The notes under the pieces are model-generated. The model searched no databases and was not told where the DNA came from. It was given only the letters and a program-made list of their open reading frames with translations. From Paenibacillus sp. FSL R7-0273 (GTDB lineage Bacteria > Bacillota > Bacilli > Paenibacillales > Paenibacillaceae), in NCBI RefSeq assembly GCF_000758625.1, contig NZ_CP009283.1:7224922-7288921 (forward strand): 64,000 nt of DNA. The letters run 5' to 3'. The first letter of the stretch is position 1; each line of letters starts with the position of its first letter. Both the position numbers and the translations under genes were made by a program. This document shows positions 15,102 through 23,742 of this stretch, piece after piece.

Positions 15102-16439
15102 ATGGTTAACCAGACGATTACCGAAGGGGTTATCCGCACACGCACGAAGCTGCGCAGAGACCTGCTGATTTCTATTTTAGATGAATTTGACGGAAGTATC
15201 ATGGCTTTGAGTCACATCGACCGGGCTGAGAAATACGGCAAAATGGCGCAGAGCGCCTTTTCCTTTTACCGGGGCAGCGCCTATCTGTTTTATTTTGATA
15301 CGACCAGGCAGTATTTCCCCTACCACAGCGCACCGGAGCGTCCGACCTGGATTCAGGGGGATTTGCATTTTGAGAATTTTGGCGCTTTCCGCAGCGAGGA
15401 CGGGGATATTGTCTATGATGTGAATGATTTTGACGAGGGGTATGTCGGGTCTTATCTCTATGATCTGCTGCGCATGGCGGTCAGTATTGCTCTTGTGGGC
15501 AGGCAGCTTGGTTACGGCGGGGCGGAGCAGCAGAGCTTTATTGCCGGTTATGCAAAAGCCTATGCGCGGCAAATCCGCCGCTTCTGCCAGGGTAAGGATG
15601 ATCCCGCTGATTACACAGTGGATGAGAATAACGCCAGGGGCCCGGTCAAAAAGCTGCTGCGCAAGCTGGAAAAACGCCGGCAGAGCCACTTTCTGGAGAA
15701 GGTTACCGCCCACATGCAGAGCAGCAGGGTGTTTCTGGAGAATGCCGAGCTGCTGATTCCTGATGCTGACGAGCAGGCCCAACTGGAGCAGTCCTGGAGC
15801 TTCTACAAGCAGACGGTAGTAGCGCGCAAGCTGCAGGAAGAGCATTATCAGATTAAGGATATTGCCGTCAAGCGCGGATCAGGAACGGCTTCCATCGGTC
15901 TCGACCGCTATTACATCCTTATTGAGGGCGGCCTAGAGCAGGAAGGGACAGATGATCCCGTGCTTGAGTTAAAAGAGGTCCGCGCTCCCGTCCCGGCCTA
16001 CTTCATGCCGTATTCAGAATCCTTCTGGGAGGCCTTTGCCCATCAGGGCAAGCGGGTGACCGCTACCCAGCAGGCGATGCATCACAAAGCCGATCCTTAC
16101 CTAGGGTTCCTGACTATGGGCGGGCGCGAATTCTATGTCAGAGAACGCTCTCCCTACAAAAAAAGACTGAAGCTGGAGGACATCACCGACGCGGACGAAC
16201 TGACCAAAGTGCTGGAGCTGATGGGCAGCCTGACCGCCAAAATGCACGCCCGCGCTGATGCGGATGTGGACAAAGGAATTCTCGATTATCACAGCGAGCA
16301 GGAAATTGCCAGAGCTATGGGCTCCGATACAGAAGCTTTTGCCCGGTATATTGCTGAATGGGCCTTTGGCTATGCCAATCAGGTTGAGAAGGACTACGCC
16401 ATGTTTAAGGATTGGGTTACCGCAGAATTCGGCCTATAG
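15102..16439 (+). CDS. DUF2252 family protein (kinase-like fold)
   Basis: 445 residues of the DUF2252 family, whose biochemical role is not established. The motifs WIQGDLHFENFG (about residue 86) and YDVNDFDEGYVG (about 106) resemble the catalytic HxDxxxxN and DxD elements of aminoglycoside phosphotransferase/choline kinase folds, so a small-molecule phosphotransferase role is plausible. A late motif, RVTATQQAMHHKADPYLG, is also characteristic of the family. ATG 15102 follows AAAGGAG. The gene is monocistronic with a terminator directly after it and runs opposite to its neighbours. Confidence 0.85.
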   Translation: MVNQTITEGVIRTRTKLRRDLLISILDEFDGSIMALSHIDRAEKYGKMAQSAFSFYRGSAYLFYFDTTRQYFPYHSAPERPTWIQGDLHFENFGAFRSEDGDIVYDVNDFDEGYVGSYLYDLLRMAVSIALVGRQLGYGGAEQQSFIAGYAKAYARQIRRFCQGKDDPADYTVDENNARGPVKKLLRKLEKRRQSHFLEKVTAHMQSSRVFLENAELLIPDADEQAQLEQSWSFYKQTVVARKLQEEHYQIKDIAVKRGSGTASIGLDRYYILIEGGLEQEGTDDPVLELKEVRAPVPAYFMPYSESFWEAFAHQGKRVTATQQAMHHKADPYLGFLTMGGREFYVRERSPYKKRLKLEDITDADELTKVLELMGSLTAKMHARADADVDKGILDYHSEQEIARAMGSDTEAFARYIAEWAFGYANQVEKDYAMFKDWVTAEFGL

Positions 16440-16447
16440 ATTTGTAC

Positions 16448-16497
16448 AAAAAAAGAAGCTCTCACCGCCCGGACCAGGCAGGAGGAGCTTCTTTTTG
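16448..16497. terminator. bidirectional terminator between DUF2252 gene and cydC
   Basis: AAGAAGCTC (16453-16461) pairs with GAGCTTCTT (16485-16493). A run before and T run after, so it serves both convergent transcripts. Confidence 0.85.
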
Positions 16498-16512
16498 TAT
16501 CATACTATCATG

Positions 16513-18306
16513 CTATGCCTGTTCCGGAACGTCTCCATCCGTGAACTGAACCGGCCGGTCCAGCTCATACAGCTTACGGTAACGCGGTTCACGGTCCATT
16601 AGCTCAGCATGAGTGCCGCGCATCTCCACCCGGCCGTCTTCCATAAAGATAACCTCATCCATCTGCTCTGCACCGACCAGATGATGGGTAACCCAGATCA
16701 GCGTCTTGCCGGCCATCGTCTCGAACATCGTCGCCAGCAGCTCGCGTTCTGTCCGCGGATCCAGGCCTACCGTCGGCTCATCGAGCACAACCACCGGCGT
16801 ATTCTGCAGCAGAATCCGGGCCAGGGCCATCCGCTGGCGCTCACCGCCGGAGAAGCGCTGCCCGGCTTCGCGTACCGGAGTGTTGTACCCTTCCGGCAGC
16901 GAAGAGATCAGCGTATCCAGCTTCGCCAGCGCTGCCGCCTTGCGGATATCCTCCTCAGATGCAGCAGGATCGCCAAGCCGGATATTGTTCGCTACCGTAG
17001 TATCGAACAGATGCGGGCTCTGGTTCAGCACAGCAATAATCTGCGGAATCTGCTCTCCGTAGGCGGAAGCGTCCAGTCCGTTGATTGTAACCGAGCCTGC
17101 AGCCGGAGCCAGCACGCCCTGAACCATCTTAAGCAGCGTCGATTTGCCAGCTCCGCTGCGCCCGATAACCGCAATTTTCCGGCCCTGCGGAAGCTCGAGG
17201 CTGAGATTCTGAACAGACCAGCCAGCATCTGCCGCATAGCGGTAGCCGGCGGACTTCAATTCAATGCGGGCCTGCCCTGCGGACTGAATACTCCGGACCT
17301 GAGCTGCAACCGCTGTACTGCCAGATTCAACAGCCGTCCGGGACACGGTCTCCTCAACAGCCTCCACACCGTTCAGCCGCTCCAGTGAATTGCGGTATTG
17401 CGGAATCTTCTCGACAGCCTCCGATACCGGCAGAAAGGCATCCGCTACCGGGAACACCACCAGCACAAAGGCAGCAATCAGCGTTCCGGCAATGCCGCCT
17501 TCTGCGAATTCTCCAGCTGACCAGTACAGCATCGACAGTACTGCCAGCCCGACTACAGCCTGACCAATGAACAGCCGCAGGCGTGCCCAGCTGCGCAGTG
17601 CCCCGTCCGTGCGGGCAACCTCCCGCTCATCTGCCTCATAGGTGGCTACGAACTGGGCCTGCCGTCCGCTGATCATCCAGTCGCCCATACCAAGAACGGC
17701 ATCGGTCAGCTTCTGATAGAGCCGGTTGCGCTCCTGCTTGACCTGCCGCTGCCGTCTTTGCGTGAACAGCAGCGAGAGCAGCGGAAGAACAACTACCAGC
17801 ACCAGCATGTACAGCCCCATCAATAGAGCAAATGCCAGATCAAATGTGCCCAGCGCAATGATTGCTGCTGCATAGATCAGCAGCGCAATAATGCTCGGGA
17901 ATACCGTACGGAGATACACGTTCTGCAGGTATTCAATATCATCAGCCAGCATACCCAGAATATCCCCGGTACGGAAACGGGAGGACAGGAACAATGCCTG
18001 CGGCTCCAGGATGTTGTAGAGACGGGTGCGCATTTTGGACAGTATGCGCAGAATGGTATCGTGGCCGATCAGCCGCTCCACATAGTGGATAACAGCGCGG
18101 CTTGTACCGAAGGTGCGCACACCGACAATCGGCACATAGACCATCAGGATATTTTCGGGCGGAATAGAAGACTTGGAGATCAGGAGGCCCGAGGTATACA
18201 TCAGGGACGAGGCTGAGAAGATCGTCAGCGACCCCAGGACAATAATCAGCAAGAACCGCCAGAAGTAGCTGGAGGCATAAGGAGCAAACCATCCTTCACG
18301 TTTCAA
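16513..18306 (-). CDS. cydC: thiol/heme ABC exporter subunit CydC
   Basis: 597 residues: six-helix transmembrane domain (about 1-310) fused to an ABC ATPase. Walker A is GRSGAGKSTLL, the signature is FSGGERQRMALAR and Walker B VVVLDEPTVG. CydC pairs with CydD to export glutathione/cysteine (and bind heme), which is needed to assemble cytochrome bd. Assignment as CydC rests on the YVERLIGHDTILRILSKMR segment in the membrane domain. The TTG start has GGAGGG upstream inside cydD, and its TTGA overlaps the cydD stop by 4 bases, so translation is coupled. Last gene of cydABDC. In B. subtilis naming this is cydD. Confidence 0.9.
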   Translation of the reverse strand: MKREGWFAPYASSYFWRFLLIIVLGSLTIFSASSLMYTSGLLISKSSIPPENILMVYVPIVGVRTFGTSRAVIHYVERLIGHDTILRILSKMRTRLYNILEPQALFLSSRFRTGDILGMLADDIEYLQNVYLRTVFPSIIALLIYAAAIIALGTFDLAFALLMGLYMLVLVVVLPLLSLLFTQRRQRQVKQERNRLYQKLTDAVLGMGDWMISGRQAQFVATYEADEREVARTDGALRSWARLRLFIGQAVVGLAVLSMLYWSAGEFAEGGIAGTLIAAFVLVVFPVADAFLPVSEAVEKIPQYRNSLERLNGVEAVEETVSRTAVESGSTAVAAQVRSIQSAGQARIELKSAGYRYAADAGWSVQNLSLELPQGRKIAVIGRSGAGKSTLLKMVQGVLAPAAGSVTINGLDASAYGEQIPQIIAVLNQSPHLFDTTVANNIRLGDPAASEEDIRKAAALAKLDTLISSLPEGYNTPVREAGQRFSGGERQRMALARILLQNTPVVVLDEPTVGLDPRTERELLATMFETMAGKTLIWVTHHLVGAEQMDEVIFMEDGRVEMRGTHAELMDREPRYRKLYELDRPVQFTDGDVPEQA

Positions 18307-20060
18307 TGGATTCCCTCCAGTTGGCTTTGAATAAGCCCATAATAGGCACCCCTGCGCCGGATCAGCTCAAGGTGTGTGCCGGCCTCCGCCACCCGGCCGT
18401 TCTGCATAACAACAATCAGGTCCATATCAATCATCCAGTGCAGCCGGTGGGTTGCCAGGAATACCAGCTTTCCTTCAAACAGCGGAAGCATCGTTTCCTT
18501 AAGCTCATATTCTGTCTCAATGTCCAGATGAGCGGTAGGCTCATCGAGCAGCATGACCGGACGGCTGCTAAGCAGCGCCCGGGCCAGCGCAATGCGCTGC
18601 TCCTGCCCGCCGCTAACCGGCCGTCCGCCGCCGCCGATCATTTCGTTTAATCCGTCCGGGAAAGATGCGGCAAGCTGCGATAGCCCTGCAGCCTTCACTG
18701 CTGCAGCAACCTCTTCGAGCGTTGCCTCCGGATAATAGAACCGCACATTATCAGCCAGAGTCCCGCTGAAGATATAAGGCCGCTGCGGAATATATGCAGT
18801 CTGTTTACGCCACTCCTCGTCCGTAAGCGAACTGACACGGTTTCCGTTAATAACCAGGCTGCCTGAGGTCGGGTGCAGGAAACCGCCCAGAATATCGACC
18901 AGCGTCGATTTGCCGGCCCCGCTTTCCCCGATAATGCCGATCTTGGCAGCGCCGGTAAATGCAAGGTTCACCTCTGCCAGCGATGATATCCCATCCGCTT
19001 CATATTGAACACCGATTCCTTCAAGCGTAAGGTCACTATCCGGCTTCCAGCTGAATGCCCCTGCTTGCAGCGGCTTCGCAGCGGTCTGTCCATCAGCTGA
19101 AATCGGCTCTGCCTTCACGGTCTCGCGGTCAATGATATCCTTCATCGCTTCGCCAGCTTCCTTGCCGTCTAATGTAGCGTGGAAGTCGGCACCGACCAGC
19201 CGGACCGGCAGGAAATATTCCGGTGCCAATATCAGAATCGTCAGACCTGTAACCAGAGTCATCTCTTCATTGATTAGCCGCAGTCCGAGGCTTACAGCAA
19301 CTGAGGCTACAGATAACATGGTAAAGAAATCAAGCGCAAACGAAGACAAGAATGCTACACGCAGCGTACGCATCGTTGCTGAGCGGTAACGGTCGCTGAC
19401 TGTAGCGATGCTCCCGCTGTGGCTGCGGCTGCGTCCGAGGAATTTCAGTGTCTCCAGCCCGCGCAAGGAATCAACGAAGTGATTGGACAGCGTCCGGTAG
19501 GACTTCAGCTGCCGGTCCATCTGCTTGCGCGCGGTCATTCCGATCAGGATCATGAAGATAATAATAATTGGCATTGTTAAGGTAAGGATGATCCCGCTTG
19601 ATGTATCAAGCATGAAGATATAAACCAACAGCAACCATGGTGTAATCCCCATTCCAACCATCCGCGGAATAATCAGCTCCAGATAGGTACGGAACTTGGT
19701 CACTCCCTCCAGCACAATTGTAACCAGTGTTCCTGTTCCCCGGTCGCCTGCCAGCCTTGGTCCCAGCTGGAACAGCTTATCCATCATTTGTCTCCGCATG
19801 CTGCTGCCGGTAGCCTCCGCGAAGCGGTAGGAGACACGGCTCATCAGCATGGCACAGGCATGACGCACAAGAAACGCAAGAAGGAACAAGAGCATTCTTG
19901 CCCCTTGTTCCTTCAGCGGTTCTCCCGCAAACAGCGCCGAGACAGCCTCTGCCAGCGATTTCGCCAGCAGAAGAATGGAAAGGCTTTGCACCAGGGTAAG
20001 GAAGCCAACGATCAGAAAGACCGGCTTAACTCCTTTGTACCCAAGCAAATTTTTATCCAT
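18303..20060 (-). CDS. cydD: thiol/heme ABC exporter subunit CydD
   Basis: 585 residues, fused membrane and ATPase domains. Walker A GESGAGKSTLV, signature VSGGQEQRIALAR, Walker B VMLLDEPTAH. The membrane part with LVTIVLEGVTKFRTYLELIIPR is of the CydD type. It forms a heterodimer with CydC in the inner membrane. Its ATG overlaps the cydB stop by one base and its end overlaps cydC by four, typical of a tightly coupled operon. B. subtilis calls this position cydC. Confidence 0.9.
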   Translation of the reverse strand: MDKNLLGYKGVKPVFLIVGFLTLVQSLSILLLAKSLAEAVSALFAGEPLKEQGARMLLFLLAFLVRHACAMLMSRVSYRFAEATGSSMRRQMMDKLFQLGPRLAGDRGTGTLVTIVLEGVTKFRTYLELIIPRMVGMGITPWLLLVYIFMLDTSSGIILTLTMPIIIIFMILIGMTARKQMDRQLKSYRTLSNHFVDSLRGLETLKFLGRSRSHSGSIATVSDRYRSATMRTLRVAFLSSFALDFFTMLSVASVAVSLGLRLINEEMTLVTGLTILILAPEYFLPVRLVGADFHATLDGKEAGEAMKDIIDRETVKAEPISADGQTAAKPLQAGAFSWKPDSDLTLEGIGVQYEADGISSLAEVNLAFTGAAKIGIIGESGAGKSTLVDILGGFLHPTSGSLVINGNRVSSLTDEEWRKQTAYIPQRPYIFSGTLADNVRFYYPEATLEEVAAAVKAAGLSQLAASFPDGLNEMIGGGGRPVSGGQEQRIALARALLSSRPVMLLDEPTAHLDIETEYELKETMLPLFEGKLVFLATHRLHWMIDMDLIVVMQNGRVAEAGTHLELIRRRGAYYGLIQSQLEGIH

Positions 20061-21076
20061 TAGTATTCAAGATGCTCCTTCTCGTGAACCCGTTTGTGGA
20101 AAATAAAATAGCTCCAGATCTGATAACCAAGCACGAACGGCAGCAGGGTAAGCGCCACAATGGTCATCACCTTCAGCGAATACTGGCCGGATGCGGCATT
20201 GGTGATCGTCAGGCTGAACGCTTCATCAATTGAACTGATCATGACACGCGGGAACAGTCCTACAAAGATAGACAGTACAGACAAGGCCATTACGGCCCCC
20301 GTCATACCGAACGCCCAGCTGTCTTTCTTTTTGCTCATGAAATAACCGGCCAGTACAAAAGCAGCAATTCCTGCAACGACCAGAATCATCAGCACCGTCC
20401 CGCGTTGCTCGAAGATATCGGTCATGAAATAAGTCATAACAACGAAGGCTGCCAGCAATACTGCCAGCGGAATCAGCAGTGTCCGGCCCAGCTTACGGGC
20501 CCGCAATTGCAGATCGCCAACTGTGCGGAGGGTAGTGAACATCAGTCCATGCACCAGGCAGAGCATAACCACTGTAATACCCGCTACTACTGTATAAGGA
20601 TTAACGATATCGAAGAATCCGGCATACATCTGCATGTCGCCGTCAATCGGCAGCCCCTTGATGAAGCTTGCGAAGACAACAGCCAGCAGGAACGGCGGCA
20701 GGAAGCTGCCGAAGAAAATGCAGACATCCCAGGTTTTTTTCCAGGCTTGTGAATCCCGTTTGCCTCTGAATTCAAAGGCGACACCGCGGGCAATCAGCGC
20801 CAGCAGCGCGAACACGAACGGAATATAGAATCCGCTGAACAAGGTCGCATACCAGTTCGGGAAGGCGGCGAACATCGCACCGGCTCCCGTCAGCAGCCAT
20901 ACTTCGTTAGCATCCCAGAACGGCCCGATTGAATTGATCAGCAGCCGGCGCTCTGTATCATTTTTGGCCAGAATCTGCGTTTCCATGCCTACTCCAAAGT
21001 CGAAGCCCTCAAGGAAGAAGAAACCGATAAAAAGAACCGCAATCAGCACAAACCATAATTCATTAAGAGAAAGCAT
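20060..21076 (-). CDS. cydB: cytochrome bd ubiquinol/menaquinol oxidase subunit II
   Basis: 338 residues, about nine membrane helices. CydB is the structural partner of CydA in the high-affinity bd oxidase that reduces O2 with menaquinol. The start MLSLNELWFVLIAVLFIGFF leads into the conserved LEGFDFGVG segment. The ATG at 21076 has AAGGAGGG upstream and overlaps the end of cydA by 14 bases. An earlier in-frame start at 21112 would lie deep inside cydA and lacks a ribosome site. Confidence 0.95.
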   Translation of the reverse strand: MLSLNELWFVLIAVLFIGFFFLEGFDFGVGMETQILAKNDTERRLLINSIGPFWDANEVWLLTGAGAMFAAFPNWYATLFSGFYIPFVFALLALIARGVAFEFRGKRDSQAWKKTWDVCIFFGSFLPPFLLAVVFASFIKGLPIDGDMQMYAGFFDIVNPYTVVAGITVVMLCLVHGLMFTTLRTVGDLQLRARKLGRTLLIPLAVLLAAFVVMTYFMTDIFEQRGTVLMILVVAGIAAFVLAGYFMSKKKDSWAFGMTGAVMALSVLSIFVGLFPRVMISSIDEAFSLTITNAASGQYSLKVMTIVALTLLPFVLGYQIWSYFIFHKRVHEKEHLEY

Positions 21077-22469
21077 GCGTGGTTCCCTCCTTGCTATACG
21101 GGTCATGGTCAACGCCGTGATCGTTATCCATGTGATAAGGTCCCTTTTTGATCACTTTAATGAACAATCCAACCAGAACGACACCCAGAACAGCATAAAT
21201 TGCGTTAAATGTAATAACCGAGAACAGAACAGAGCCTGCAGAAACGTTAGGCGATACACTGTCTTCCGTCGTCATCAGGCCAAATACAGTCCAAGGCTGA
21301 CGTCCGATTTCTGTCATAATCCAGCCTGCCGTATTTGCAATAGGCGGAAGCAGGAGACCCCAGAACATAAAGCGCAGGAACCAGGTGTTCGGCCGCTCCA
21401 TCTTTTTACGCCACATCAGGTACATCGCATATAATCCAAACACAACCATTAAAGAGCCGGCGGCAACCATGATCCGGAAGCTCCAGAACGTGGTCCGCAC
21501 AGGCGGAATATAATTACCGGGTCCATATGCCTCTTCATATTCAGCCTGCAGCGTATTCATCCCTTTAACTTCACCGGAGAACTTGCTGTAGGACAGGAAG
21601 CTGAGCATATATGGAATTTTAATCTCGGCAGAATTCACCTTGTTGACCGGATCGATAAAAGCAGACACCGTCCATGCTGCAGGATCGCCGCTATCCTCCC
21701 ATAGTCCTTCGGAAGCCGCCATCTTCATCGGCTGTGTCTCCACCAGATACTGCGCCTGGGCATGACCGGCAACAGCTACACCGACAGAGGATACGATCCC
21801 GACGATGGCTGCGATCTCAAAGGATTTTCTGAAGAACTGGACATCCTGCTTCTTGAGCATTTTATAAGCACTGATCCCGGTTACCAGGAATGCGCCTGTT
21901 GCATAAGCAGCCAGCAGGGTATGCGGCAATTCAACAAGCAGCTGTCCGTTAGTAATCAGAGCCAGAAAATCATTCATTTCAGCCCGTCCGTTATTGATTT
22001 CGAACCCGACCGGATGCTGCATGAACGAGTTGGCCGTGAGAATCCAGAACGCCGACAGCGTTGTTCCCAGCGCCACCATCCAGATGGACAGCAAATGAAT
22101 CTTCTTGGATACTTTATCCCAGCCGAAGATCCAGATTCCGATAAAGGTCGATTCCAGGAAGAAGGCAAGCAGCGCTTCAATAGCCAGCGGTGCCCCGAAC
22201 ACATCACCGACAAAACGGGAATAGTCCGACCAGTTCATTCCGAACTGAAACTCCTGTAGAATTCCTGTTACTACCCCAACTGCAAAGTTAATCAGGAAAA
22301 GCTTCCCCCAAAACTGTGCCATTCTTTTGTACTCTTCGTTGCCCTTTCTGACATACATTGTCTCCATAATCGCGATCATCAGAGCCAGGCCAATCGATAC
22401 CGGTACAAAGAAATAATGAAAGATCGTCGTCGACGCAAACTGTATGCGCGACAGCATTACTATATCCAT
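21063..22469 (-). CDS. cydA: cytochrome bd menaquinol oxidase subunit I
   Basis: 468 residues with about nine helices. It carries the hemes b558, b595 and d. The N-terminus has the heme ligand region LSRIQFASTTIFHYFFVPVS and the quinol/heme b558 segments (for example GWDKVSKKIHLLS) are in place. The Q-loop is the short form typical of Gram-positive bacteria. The ATG at 22469 follows AAGGGGAG; an upstream ATG at 22493 has no site. The operon cydABDC lies behind two strong palindromes of Rex/Fnr type, which fits induction when oxygen is low or NADH is high. Confidence 0.95.
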   Translation of the reverse strand: MDIVMLSRIQFASTTIFHYFFVPVSIGLALMIAIMETMYVRKGNEEYKRMAQFWGKLFLINFAVGVVTGILQEFQFGMNWSDYSRFVGDVFGAPLAIEALLAFFLESTFIGIWIFGWDKVSKKIHLLSIWMVALGTTLSAFWILTANSFMQHPVGFEINNGRAEMNDFLALITNGQLLVELPHTLLAAYATGAFLVTGISAYKMLKKQDVQFFRKSFEIAAIVGIVSSVGVAVAGHAQAQYLVETQPMKMAASEGLWEDSGDPAAWTVSAFIDPVNKVNSAEIKIPYMLSFLSYSKFSGEVKGMNTLQAEYEEAYGPGNYIPPVRTTFWSFRIMVAAGSLMVVFGLYAMYLMWRKKMERPNTWFLRFMFWGLLLPPIANTAGWIMTEIGRQPWTVFGLMTTEDSVSPNVSAGSVLFSVITFNAIYAVLGVVLVGLFIKVIKKGPYHMDNDHGVDHDPYSKEGTTHAFS

Positions 22470-22527
22470 ATTTCTCCCCTTCCTTCTCCCCATTCAATAC
22501 GTCTATTCTGTCAAAAATGCAAAAATT

Positions 22528-22551
22528 AAAGTGTGACATATGTCACACTTT
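22528..22551. promoter_or_regulatory. 24-bp perfect palindrome, Rex/Fnr-type operator of cydABDC
   Basis: The 24 bases centred between 22539 and 22540 are a perfect palindrome containing TGTGACATATGTCACA. This fits the TGTGA-N6-TCACA pattern of Fnr/CRP proteins and is close to the Rex consensus TTGTGAAN6TTCACAA. It lies 59 bases upstream of cydA. Confidence 0.7.
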
Positions 22552-22582
22552 TCAGCTTGTTTCACGCTAATTTTCAATAAAT

Positions 22583-22600
22583 TTGTGACAAATATCACAA
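22583..22600. promoter_or_regulatory. second Rex/Fnr-type operator of cydABDC
   Basis: TTGTGACAAATATCACAA: TTGTGA and TCACAA half sites with a 6-base AT-rich centre. It is 31 bases upstream of the first palindrome. Tandem Rex sites are known at Bacillus cydA. Confidence 0.65.
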
Positions 22601-22613
22601 TGTTACGCTTAGA

Positions 22614-22645
22614 AAACAAAAAAAATAAGACGGTTTCACCGTCTT
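22614..22645 (-). terminator. terminator after ydjO
   Basis: AAGACGGT and ACCGTCTT (22627-22634, 22638-22645) form an 8-bp stem with a 3-base loop. On the minus strand a run of eight T follows. Confidence 0.8.
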
Positions 22646-22692
22646 GGATTTGTTCATCATTCTATTGTAGGTTGACTTATATAAGGTGATGG

Positions 22693-22923
22693 TTAGGTAA
22701 TGGAAATACCCTTCTTCAGTGATTTCAGATCGCCGTTGGAATTCACCAGCTGCGGCAGCATCTTCATATTACGAGCCATCGGTGCATGACAGAGGGGGCA
22801 AGAAGGCGCATGTTCAAATGCGAAATTGTCCCTCATCCATCCATTACAATCATCATTGGTACAGGCCCAAATTGCGGTATTCTCTTCCGGTACTTCCTCG
22901 ACAGGCTTCTTCCGGTAGTTCAT
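22693..22923 (-). CDS. ydjO: YdjO-family cold-inducible zinc-ribbon-like protein
   Basis: 76 residues, MNYRKKPVEEVPEENTAIWA... Two Cys pairs (ACTNDDCNGWM and CPLCHAPM) form a probable zinc ribbon. This is the YdjO family, named for a cold-inducible B. subtilis protein of unknown function. GGGAGGAAC precedes the ATG at 22923; the longer in-frame start at 22953 has no ribosome site. It lies directly downstream of a cold-shock protein gene, separated by a terminator, which supports a shared link with cold response. Confidence 0.85.
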   Translation of the reverse strand: MNYRKKPVEEVPEENTAIWACTNDDCNGWMRDNFAFEHAPSCPLCHAPMARNMKMLPQLVNSNGDLKSLKKGISIT

Positions 22924-22968
22924 TGCCGTTCCTCCCTTCCTTATATGCCACATGCCTGAACAACAAGT

Positions 22969-22988
22969 AAAAAAGCATCTGACGATGC
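22969..22988 (-). terminator. small hairpin with T run in the ydjO leader
   Basis: GCATC/GATGC stem with a 4-base loop followed on the minus strand by six T, 46 bases before the ydjO start. It could be a leader attenuator or a weak terminator. Confidence 0.35.
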
Positions 22989-23093
22989 CCTTACAGGTTG
23001 CTGACTGACAAATCCTTTATTACAGAACGTGTGCCCAGCGTATTCTGCTAGATCAGGGTGACTAGACAAGGTTGAGCTTACATCTGATCTTAT

Positions 23094-23130
23094 AAAAAAA
23101 GACCGCCCCGACTTACGTAAGCAGGGACGG
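23094..23130 (-). terminator. terminator after csp
   Basis: CCGCCCC (23103-23109) pairs with GGGACGG (23124-23130), enclosing the palindrome CTTACGTAAG. Seven T follow on the minus strand. Confidence 0.85.
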
Positions 23131-23141
23131 CGCTTCTATTA

Positions 23142-23342
23142 TTACAGTTTTACAACGTTTTCGGCTTGTGGTCCACGGTTGCCTTGAACAACGTTGAATT
23201 CAACGCGTTGGCCTTCGTCCAAAGTTTTGAATCCTTCGCCAGTGATAGCGGAGAAGTGTACGAATACGTCGCTTCCGCCTTCAACTTCGATGAATCCGAA
23301 TCCTTTTTCTGCGTTGAACCATTTAACTGTACCTGTTTGCAT
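23142..23342 (-). CDS. cold shock protein (CspA family RNA chaperone)
   Basis: 66 residues, the standard CSD size. RNP1 is GFGFIEV and RNP2 is VFVHFSAI; the start is [18 protein letters not shown]. The protein binds single-stranded RNA and DNA and prevents structure at low temperature. GTGGAGGT precedes the ATG at 23342. The ~135-base leader includes a long hairpin, as in other csp mRNAs where the leader controls stability and translation. I do not assign CspB, C or D. Confidence 0.93.
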   Translation of the reverse strand: MQTGTVKWFNAEKGFGFIEVEGGSDVFVHFSAITGEGFKTLDEGQRVEFNVVQGNRGPQAENVVKL

Positions 23343-23410
23343 GTGTGTTACCTCCACAAATTTAAATTAATATGTTCTTTTTATCTTCAAACAAAGAAAA
23401 AATTCACACA

Positions 23411-23448
23411 TTGAAAAGGGTTGTATTCCATATGACAGCCCTTTTCAA
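23411..23448 (-). promoter_or_regulatory. long hairpin in the csp 5' leader
   Basis: TTGAAAAGGG (23411-23420) and CCCTTTTCAA (23439-23448) pair perfectly, and TGT/ACA extends the stem inside. It lies 69-106 bases upstream of the csp start within the predicted leader RNA. A T-rich stretch follows but not immediately, so both a thermosensor-like and an attenuator role are open. Confidence 0.5.
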
Positions 23449-23483
23449 TACGAGAATTAGGTATCAGATGTATTAATATTCTC

Positions 23484-23512
23484 ATGTTACCACACCAGCG
23501 GAACAAAGGCAA
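23484..23512 (-). promoter_or_regulatory. candidate sigma-A promoter of csp
   Basis: Minus strand TTGCCT (23512-23507), 17-base spacer, TGG-TAACAT (-10 at 23489-23484). Start near 23477 would give a leader of about 135 bases. Confidence 0.5.
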
Positions 23513-23742
23513 GCTGTTGTATCCGATTTCCTCCGTTTTTTCCCTTATAAGGTTTACTTTCCAATGTAAGGGCTCTCAGAAGGATAAAATTCTCAATTCC
23601 ACAAGGACACTTATTATTACCCCGGATATTTAGCTTTGAAACGTATGAAACGGGGCCGCCCAGAAAAGTTTTTTATTCAGGACGGCCGGGCCGCTTCACT
23701 GCTTCATGACTGCCTCTTCATTATATACAGGCTATGCTGCTT

